Positions 15,235 to 20,434 of a DNA stretch of 20,434 nucleotides are shown here, in pieces; the stretch's first letter is position 1; the number at the start of each line of letters is the position of its first letter. The notes beneath the pieces are model-generated. The model was given only the letters and a program-made list of their open reading frames with translations. It was not told where the DNA came from and did no database searches. This stretch comes from Deltaproteobacteria bacterium. Its GTDB lineage: Bacteria > Desulfobacterota > DSM-4660 > Desulfatiglandales > Desulfatiglandaceae. The translations under genes and the position numbers were made by a program. Where the stretch lies: contig JABGPV010000059.1 of assembly GCA_018644785.1 (NCBI GenBank), forward strand, positions 1 through 20,434. The letters are read 5' to 3'.

Positions 15235-15263
15235 GTCATATTATAAACGGTTATTTTTTTCAA
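15235..15263 (-). promoter_or_regulatory. Possible mltA promoter
   Basis: On the minus strand TTGAAA (15263-15258) and TATGAC (15240-15235) are 17 bases apart. A perfect TATAAT (15231-15226) lies slightly closer to the gene but lacks a good -35. The AT-richness makes chance matches likely. Confidence 0.35.
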
Positions 15264-15279
15264 GTAAGGGACCGCCTTG

Positions 15280-15328
15280 GATTCATTCCGACCAAAGGAA
15301 ACAATGAAGATCCATTTCAGAATGAATC
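15280..15328. repeat. 9-base inverted repeat upstream of the lpxC sigma-54 promoter
   Basis: GATTCATTC (15280-15288) and GAATGAATC (15320-15328) form a perfect inverted repeat with a 31-base spacer. They lie about 150-200 bases upstream of the -24/-12 element, the usual distance for sites of sigma-54 enhancer-binding proteins. The sequence does not match a specific regulator known to me, so its role is inferred from position. Confidence 0.4.
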
Positions 15329-15475
15329 AGCCTGAGAATGTGGTTTTTTTGCCACAGTCGATTCCCCGTGGTGACCGGCATTAAAATAGAGACCTCAACC
15401 ATGTTCATTAACAAACCGTTTAAAATCAGTCATATAAATGATAGGCAGTTTCTTCAGGAGGATCTATTTTGTTTA

Positions 15476-15491
15476 TGGCATGATATTTGCT
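15476..15491 (+). promoter_or_regulatory. Sigma-54 (RpoN) promoter of lpxC
   Basis: TGGCATGATATTTGCT matches the -24/-12 consensus TGGCAC-N5-TTGCW, with GG (15477-15478) and GC (15489-15490) exactly ten bases apart. Transcription would start near 15502, about 54 bases before the GTG of lpxC. Such promoters require an AAA+ enhancer-binding activator. The spacing and position are good, but a 16-base match can occur by chance. Confidence 0.65.
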
Positions 15492-15555
15492 GATAACATC
15501 TGGCGTGATGTAAAAAAGGTGAGCGGAGAGTTCTACCTTTGAGAAGGAGAAACCT

Positions 15556-16485
15556 GTGGATTATAAACAGCGCACATTGAAGGACGATGTTGGTTGTACC
15601 GGATTGGGCCTTCATTCAGGTGAAAAGATAAACATTAATATCAAGCCTGCCCCGTGCGGTACGGGGGTACGGTTTGTGAGAACCGATCTATCTGAACATT
15701 CGGCAATCGATGCCCGTTTTGACAACGTATTTGATACGACCCTGGCCACAAGTATCGGTTCCAATGGGTGTCGCGTATCGACCATTGAACATCTGATGGC
15801 CGCATTTTACGGTTTGGGTATTGATAACGCTCAAGTGGAACTGGATGGACCTGAAGTGCCCATCATGGACGGCAGTTCAGCCCCCTTTGTTTATCTCCTC
15901 AAGAGCGCAGGTATAGAAGAGCAGCAAGAGCCGAAACGATTTATCGTGGTCAAAAAGACCTTTAAGTTGGATGATGGCGAGCGATCTATTTGTGTATATC
16001 CTTCAAAAGAACTCAAGATCAGTTATATGATCGATTTTCAGCACCCGTTACTGAGGAATCAGGAGTACGAATTATGCTTTTCAGGGGGTGATTTTATTCG
16101 GGAAATCAGCCGGGCCAGAACATTTGGGTTTCTAAAGGATGTTCAAACCCTGAAAGAAAACGGGCTTGCCAAAGGCGGCTCCCTTGACAATGCCGTTGTC
16201 ATTGATGATTTCAGAATTCTGAACGAGGATGGCCTTAGATACAAAGATGAGTTTGTCAGGCATAAGATTCTTGATTTTATCGGGGATCTCTCTCTCTCTC
16301 AGTCACCCGTCATCGGTCATTTTGTTGTGAAGAAATCCGGCCACTTTTTGAACCAGAAGATGTTAACGAAATTGATGGCATCCAAAAAACACTGGAAAGT
16401 GATGACATTTGGTACTCCTGAGGAATGCACCCGAAACAGCCTCAGCATTCCGGCCTTCGGTTTGCCGGAACTTGTCCCCGTATGA
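15556..16485 (+). CDS. lpxC: UDP-3-O-acyl-N-acetylglucosamine deacetylase
   Basis: This 309-residue zinc hydrolase catalyses the first committed step of lipid A synthesis, deacetylating UDP-3-O-acyl-GlcNAc in the cytoplasm. Key residues are in place: Glu78 and His79 in TIEHLMAA, His236 and Asp240 in VRHKILDFIGDL as zinc ligands with His79, and His263 in KSGHFLN. GLGLHSGEK (16-24) and DGPEVPIMDGSSAPFV are family blocks. The start is GTG at 15556, supported by AAGGAG seven bases upstream. The gene is probably monocistronic: a sigma-54 promoter precedes it and an intrinsic terminator follows. Confidence 0.96.
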   Translation: MDYKQRTLKDDVGCTGLGLHSGEKININIKPAPCGTGVRFVRTDLSEHSAIDARFDNVFDTTLATSIGSNGCRVSTIEHLMAAFYGLGIDNAQVELDGPEVPIMDGSSAPFVYLLKSAGIEEQQEPKRFIVVKKTFKLDDGERSICVYPSKELKISYMIDFQHPLLRNQEYELCFSGGDFIREISRARTFGFLKDVQTLKENGLAKGGSLDNAVVIDDFRILNEDGLRYKDEFVRHKILDFIGDLSLSQSPVIGHFVVKKSGHFLNQKMLTKLMASKKHWKVMTFGTPEECTRNSLSIPAFGLPELVPV

Positions 16486-16541
16486 TTTTTTAAAGCCCAA
16501 TTGTTTTTTTAGAGAAGACAAACCATTTCAGTATTATCCAG

Positions 16542-16580
16542 CCGTCTCTTTTCCGTCATAAGTTAAGAGGCGGTTTTTTT
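16542..16580 (+). terminator. Rho-independent terminator after lpxC
   Basis: CCGTCTCTT (16542-16550) pairs with AAGAGGCGG (16565-16573) through nine base pairs including one T-G wobble, and seven Ts (16574-16580) follow directly. It ends the lpxC transcript and separates it from the next unit. Confidence 0.85.
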
Positions 16581-16652
16581 GTCATGTAGATGTCCATTGC
16601 CACCTCGTATTCCGCTTCAAAGTGCCAAAATAAGAATCGCCGGGGATATCCC

Positions 16653-16681
16653 TTGCATTTTCCCGTATGCTACCTTATCAT
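16653..16681 (+). promoter_or_regulatory. Putative sigma-70 promoter of the DUF4390-ntrY-waaA unit
   Basis: TTGCAT (16653-16658) and TATCAT (16676-16681) are 17 bases apart; the -10 matches consensus in five of six bases. It lies between the lpxC terminator and the start codon at 16771, where a promoter is needed. Confidence 0.45.
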
Positions 16682-16770
16682 TATCCATTAAAATTTTAAA
16701 AATTGCAGGCTTATTCAAACGCTTTACCTGTGAATGCTTGCCGTATTTTTTTCCCTATGGAACTCTGGAG

Positions 16771-17364
16771 ATGAAGATTTTTTCAACTTTTAGTCAAGGT
16801 CTCAGATTGTCTGTTTTGGCAATGCTTTTTTTGGCCTGTACCGGACCGTTATTGACGTCGCCTGCCATGGCGGAGGATGCCAGGCTTACGGATATTGTGG
16901 TGACCAACACCCGTGATCATCTACTGCTTTATTTTACCGTTACGGATTGTTTCCCCGAGGATATGAAAAAAGCCATCGATAACGGTGTTAATACCACCTT
17001 CACCTTTTTTGTTAATTTAAATGAGGTTCGAAATTGGTGGTGGGACAATAAAATTGCGGATCTAAAGGTCAGTCATGAGATAAAATACGACAGTTTGAAA
17101 AAAGTTTATGAAATAAGGTTGTCCTCGCAGGATGAAAAGGTCGTTCTTGCCAAAGATTTTGACCAGGCCAAGCGATTGATGGCCGAAATCGTGGGGCTGA
17201 AAGTAACTGAACTTCGGAATCTGCATCGAGGAACTCGATATCAGATCAATATGATGGCAGAGCTCGACACCATCAAGCTGCCCTTCTATTTCCATTATGT
17301 CTTCTTTTTCCTTTCCTTGTGGGATTTTGAGACAGATTGGTATTCGGTGGACTTCAGATACTGA
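16771..17364 (+). CDS. Exported DUF4390-type protein
   Basis: This 197-residue protein has an N-terminal signal peptide (MKIFSTFSQGLRLSVLAMLF...) with a likely signal peptidase I site after Ala34 in SPAMA-ED. A Cys at residue 23 is not in a good lipobox. The mature part (LTDIVVTNTRDHLLLYFTV, FFVNLNEVRNWWWDNKIAD) ends WDFETDWYSVDFRY and matches DUF4390 proteins, whose function is unknown. In Betaproteobacteria such genes lie directly before ntrY, as here. The frame could be extended upstream, but ATG 16771 is chosen because the signal peptide begins there. GGAG abuts the ATG, so translation initiation may be weak. Confidence 0.82.
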   Translation: MKIFSTFSQGLRLSVLAMLFLACTGPLLTSPAMAEDARLTDIVVTNTRDHLLLYFTVTDCFPEDMKKAIDNGVNTTFTFFVNLNEVRNWWWDNKIADLKVSHEIKYDSLKKVYEIRLSSQDEKVVLAKDFDQAKRLMAEIVGLKVTELRNLHRGTRYQINMMAELDTIKLPFYFHYVFFFLSLWDFETDWYSVDFRY

Positions 17365-17484
17365 GGTTCTGTGGATATCCGTCCTGCCTGCAACATATGA
17401 AGCACCATGGATTTTGCTCGGTAAACCGCCCTCATTTATTAGAGATCGTTTTTCGCCGGAAATTTCTATCCCCTGTTGTGTGCC

Positions 17485-19716
17485 ATGAAAGATTACCTCA
17501 AAGCTGAATTAAGTGATCTCAAAAGACGCCGCAAAGAACGTTATGTAATGGCGCTCTTGTGTTTGGTGATCTCGTCTTTGATCTATCTCACCATGCGTGT
17601 ATTTCATCTTGGACAGGCCCTGCCTTTTTCCAGCAGCATCATCGCTTTTGCGCTTATCAACATCAATGTGATTTTGCTTCTTCTGTTGCTTTTTCTCACG
17701 GTAAGGAACCTGGTCAAGCTGTTGTTTGAACGCAAAAAAGGCATCATGGGGGCCAGGCTCAGGACGAAACTGGTGCTGGCTTTTGTGACCCTTTCCCTCT
17801 TGCCCGCGACGATTCTTTTTTTTGTTTCGGCACAGTTTATCTCTTCATCCATAGACTATTGGTTTAACCTGCAGATTGAAAGGTCCCTCACATCGTCACT
17901 GGAGGTGGGGCAGGACTACTACAACGGCATTACCGATGAAATGCTTTCTTTCGGCAACGTGTTAAGTCGGGTCATTACATACGAAGGCTTCTTAATTCCC
18001 GGCAAAAAAGAGGACCTTAAAAGATTCACCGATGAAAAAAGAAAGGAATCCGGGCTGGCATCTTTGAAGGTCTTTTCCAAAGAGTGGGGAATGTTGTCGG
18101 TTTCAAGGGATCATCGCATTGATCTTACCTCCTTCAAGGATCCTGCGAAGGGTGTTCTGGATCATACGATTCTGGAAGGGACGGATGGACAATATATACA
18201 ATCGTCGCCGCACGGCGATCTTGTGGGGGGGGTTGTGCCGATTTTCTCTCGAACCGCTTCCAAGGCCGTGGTAGGTCTGCTGGTCCTGACACGTTTTGTT
18301 CCGGGATCTTTTGTGAATCGGCTGCATGCTATTTCAAAAGGCCTTCAGGAATACCGGCAACTCAAAATGTTGAAGACCCCCATCAAGGCCAGTCACATGA
18401 TTACCCTTTCCATTGTAACCCTGTTGATTGTCTTCACGTCCGTGTGGTTTGGGTTTTATATTTCCAAGGAAGTCACCGTTCCCATAAACGAACTGGCTGA
18501 GGCGACCAATCGCATCGCCTCAGGGGATTACGACTTTTTTATTGATCTGGAAACGAAAGATGAGATGGGTCTGCTGGTGAATTCATTTAATCGTATGACC
18601 AGGGATTTGAGAACCGGAAAAAACAGACTGGAGTCAGCCAATCAGGAGCTGGTGGCCGGCAATCTGGAATTGGAACAACGCCGGATGTATATGGAGATTG
18701 TTCTGAAAAGTGTGGCCGCGGGGGTGGTGTCAGCGGATGCCAGGGGTCGAATTTTGACCATTAACAAATCCGCGGAAAGGATGCTCAACATAAAGGCGAA
18801 AAAGATCATTGGGAAGAACTACAAGGAGATCTTGTCCCGCGAAAACAAAAAAATTATTGAAGACTTTATTCGGAATGAGGGGCTGCTTCGAAAAGGGTTT
18901 ATGAATAAACAGATTCGGATGTCAGCCGGAAATCGGCAGTTGACCCTGCTGGTGAGCCTGAACGTTCTTCAGGATGATCGGGGAAGGTATCTGGGGCTTG
19001 TGGCTGTTTTGGAGGATTTAACCGAGATCGAAAAAGCCCAACGGATGGCCGCGTGGCGAGAGGTGGCGAGGCGTATCGCCCATGAAGTCAAGAACCCGTT
19101 GACGCCCATTCAGCTTTCAGCCCAACGACTTAAAAAACGCTATGGTGAGAAGTTGGGTGATGAAGATGCAAAAGTATTTCTCGAGTGTACGGGGATGATT
19201 ATTACCCAGGTGGATGAACTCAAGCGTCTTGTCAATGAATTTTCCAATTTTGCCCGCATGCCCGCAGCAAACCCGGCGCCTTCGAATATCAGTGAAATCC
19301 TCGAAGAATCTTTAAGGCTTTACAGGGAAGCGCACAAAGACATTTCCTTTATGTTCAACCGTTCCGGGAAGGCGCCCATCTTCAACCTGGACCGGGAGCA
19401 GATAAGGCGTGTTATGATCAACCTGCTGGACAATGCTATCGAGGCCATGGAAGGCAAGGGTGAGGTGGTGATTGACCTGTATTATGACAGTGTCTTGAAA
19501 ATGGTTCGAATTGAGGTGGCAGATAACGGTCGAGGCATTGATTCCCAGAACAAGGCAAGGTTGTTTGAGCCTTATTTCTCCACCAAAAAGCATGGAACAG
19601 GGTTGGGGCTTGCCATCGTCAGCACGATTATTACGGATCATGACGGGTTTATCAGGGTGAAGGACAATCACCCGAAGGGAACGAAATTCGTAATCGAACT
19701 GCCAACGCGGACATAG
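17485..19716 (+). CDS. NtrY-like membrane sensor histidine kinase
   Basis: This 743-residue protein has transmembrane segments near 21-40, 50-77, 95-120 and 304-327, and an extracytoplasmic region of about 180 residues between the last two. A HAMP linker (VTVPINELAEATNRIASGDYD) and a PAS domain (about 400-515) follow. The dimerisation domain carries RRIAHEVKNPLTPIQLSAQR with the phosphorylated His533. The ATPase has the N-box NLLDNAIEAM (646-655), DNGRG (680-684) and GTGLGL (704-709). The four-helix-plus-HAMP-PAS layout and the HEVKNPLTPIQ box are those of NtrY. Its partner would be an NtrX/NtrC-type sigma-54 activator, which is not in the window. ATG 17485 is preferred to TTG 17476, though no clear ribosome site is seen. 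waaA follows after 26 bases. Confidence 0.92.
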   Translation: MKDYLKAELSDLKRRRKERYVMALLCLVISSLIYLTMRVFHLGQALPFSSSIIAFALININVILLLLLLFLTVRNLVKLLFERKKGIMGARLRTKLVLAFVTLSLLPATILFFVSAQFISSSIDYWFNLQIERSLTSSLEVGQDYYNGITDEMLSFGNVLSRVITYEGFLIPGKKEDLKRFTDEKRKESGLASLKVFSKEWGMLSVSRDHRIDLTSFKDPAKGVLDHTILEGTDGQYIQSSPHGDLVGGVVPIFSRTASKAVVGLLVLTRFVPGSFVNRLHAISKGLQEYRQLKMLKTPIKASHMITLSIVTLLIVFTSVWFGFYISKEVTVPINELAEATNRIASGDYDFFIDLETKDEMGLLVNSFNRMTRDLRTGKNRLESANQELVAGNLELEQRRMYMEIVLKSVAAGVVSADARGRILTINKSAERMLNIKAKKIIGKNYKEILSRENKKIIEDFIRNEGLLRKGFMNKQIRMSAGNRQLTLLVSLNVLQDDRGRYLGLVAVLEDLTEIEKAQRMAAWREVARRIAHEVKNPLTPIQLSAQRLKKRYGEKLGDEDAKVFLECTGMIITQVDELKRLVNEFSNFARMPAANPAPSNISEILEESLRLYREAHKDISFMFNRSGKAPIFNLDREQIRRVMINLLDNAIEAMEGKGEVVIDLYYDSVLKMVRIEVADNGRGIDSQNKARLFEPYFSTKKHGTGLGLAIVSTIITDHDGFIRVKDNHPKGTKFVIELPTRT

Positions 19717-19742
19717 GAGACACAGGGGACGCCCACTGCAAC

Positions 19743-20434
19743 ATGATTTTATATCATTTTATATGGACATTCCCGCTGTTTTTTTTGATCATGGCCGCTT
19801 CTTTTGCAAGAAGCAAACGCTTAAGGGAGCGGCTTGCCCTGGACCTGCCGAAAGGGTTGCCCAAAAAAGGCAACCTTTGGGTTCACGCCCTTTCGGTGGG
19901 GGAAGTGCTTTCGGCCATCCCTTTGTTGGAACAGCTGAAAGTGGCGTTTCCCGAAAAAGACATTGTGCTTTCCGTGACCACCAGAAGCGGTATGGCGTTG
20001 GCAATGGAAAAATTTTCAGGCCGGGTGGCGTGTATCATGACACTGCCGTTGGATGCCTGGTGGTGCACAAGACGCGTCATCAACTGCGTGAGGCCGTCGG
20101 TTTTCATTCTGGTTGAAACGGATTTGTGGCCCGGATTGCTCAGTTTCTTAAAACAGAAAGGTGTCAGGAGTTTTCTGGTGAACGGCCGGATTTCTCCCCG
20201 TACCCTGAAGTCCTACAAAAAGGCGCCGGTTGTGGTGAAGCGGTTGTTCGCTCCTCTAGCGTATTGTCTCATGCAAACGGATCTGGACCGGGACAGGTTG
20301 TTGCAGCTGGGGATGGACCGGGAAAAGGTGATCACCACGGGCAATATTAAATTTGATCGCGAAATGTTCACCATGGACGCTCATGAAAATGGGCAATGGT
20401 TGGAAACACTCGGGTTGGAACCGGAAATGCAGGT
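19743..20434 (+). CDS. waaA: 3-deoxy-D-manno-octulosonic acid (Kdo) transferase, 5' part
   Basis: The frame runs from ATG 19743 to the window edge, giving 230 codons of a protein normally around 420-450 residues. It starts MILYHFIWTFPLFFLIMAAS, a membrane anchor, followed by the GT30 family blocks WVHALSVGEVLSAIPLL, LSVTTRSGMALA, FILVETDLWPGLL, FLVNGRISPRTLKSY and TGNIKFD. The enzyme transfers Kdo from CMP-Kdo to lipid A precursor at the inner membrane. The Glu in SVGEV corresponds to the conserved catalytic region. The C-terminal CMP-Kdo-binding domain is outside the window. Only 26 bases separate it from the NtrY-like gene, so co-transcription is likely. No strong ribosome site is evident at this ATG. 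Confidence 0.92.
   Translation, partial: MILYHFIWTFPLFFLIMAASFARSKRLRERLALDLPKGLPKKGNLWVHALSVGEVLSAIPLLEQLKVAFPEKDIVLSVTTRSGMALAMEKFSGRVACIMTLPLDAWWCTRRVINCVRPSVFILVETDLWPGLLSFLKQKGVRSFLVNGRISPRTLKSYKKAPVVVKRLFAPLAYCLMQTDLDRDRLLQLGMDREKVITTGNIKFDREMFTMDAHENGQWLETLGLEPEMQ

Larger units (their letters stand above)
15192..15555. other. 364-bp divergent intergenic region between mltA and lpxC
   Basis: I see no gene here. The stretch near mltA (15205-15260) is very AT-rich. It holds the putative mltA promoter, a 9-base inverted repeat (15280-15328), a short hairpin with an all-T loop (TGTGG 15339-15343, CCACA 15352-15356), and a sigma-54 promoter before lpxC. The length is unusual for this otherwise compact window and suggests substantial regulation. 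Confidence 0.6.

Noticed and set aside
15339..15356. TGTGG/CCACA hairpin with T-rich loop as a terminator
   Set aside because: The Ts are in the loop and not after the stem, and the stem is only five base pairs.
16287..16300. (TC)7 dinucleotide tract inside lpxC, a possible phase-variation site
   Set aside because: It encodes part of a normal Leu-Ser stretch after the zinc ligands, and slippage would destroy an essential enzyme; it is short enough to be codon coincidence.
1..20434. CRISPR arrays, toxin-antitoxin or other defence systems
   Set aside because: No regularly spaced repeats and no matching gene families were seen on either strand.

Overview
The window looks like chromosomal DNA of an anaerobic Desulfobacterota (former Deltaproteobacteria, probably Desulfobacterales-like). 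The grounds are an alpha/beta-type glycyl-tRNA synthetase, Gram-negative envelope genes (lpxC, mltA, waaA), an ADP-forming acyl-CoA synthetase beside an acyl-CoA dehydrogenase, a soluble PAS hybrid kinase of a type common in that group, and a good sigma-54 promoter. The assignment is inferred from gene content; no rRNA or other marker is present. Region 1 (1-3660) is a graveyard of mobile elements. An IS66-type element enters from the left edge and ends at 331. It sits inside the coding region of a second transposase (332-1290), which also has two one-base frameshifts in A-runs. An IS21-type element follows (about 1520-3508): istA has lost its N-terminal helix-turn-helix part, istB has an internal TGA and a frameshift, and its right end is intact. 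Last comes a 21-codon stub of a REP-associated/Y1-type transposase that keeps its ribosome binding site. Region 2 (3662-8001, minus strand) reads acyl-CoA dehydrogenase, then a 43-codon micro-ORF resembling the N-terminal coiled coil of a PAS kinase, then an AT-rich FIST-domain sensor protein, then a soluble PAS/histidine kinase/receiver hybrid. FIST and kinase are four bases apart and probably form one ligand-sensing module. Region 3 (8002-10456): a divergent promoter region with two kinds of inverted repeat separates the acyl-CoA dehydrogenase from the alpha subunit of an ADP-forming acyl-CoA synthetase. Together they suggest acyl-CoA oxidation coupled to ATP recovery. A 147-bp MITE-like element, palindromic along its whole length and flanked by TA, lies between that gene and the convergent pcm. 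Region 4 (10555-13912, plus strand) is the glyQ-glyS operon with a translationally coupled three-helix membrane protein. Region 5 (13983-20434) concerns the envelope: mltA (minus), then lpxC behind a sigma-54 promoter and ended by a clear terminator, then a DUF4390 exported protein, an NtrY-like membrane histidine kinase, and the start of waaA (Kdo transferase), cut by the window edge. I found no CRISPR, tRNA, rRNA or defence system. The least ordinary items are the full-length palindromic MITE, the FIST/micro-ORF/hybrid-kinase module, the repeated element at both divergent promoters, and the sigma-54 promoter with an upstream inverted repeat ahead of lpxC.
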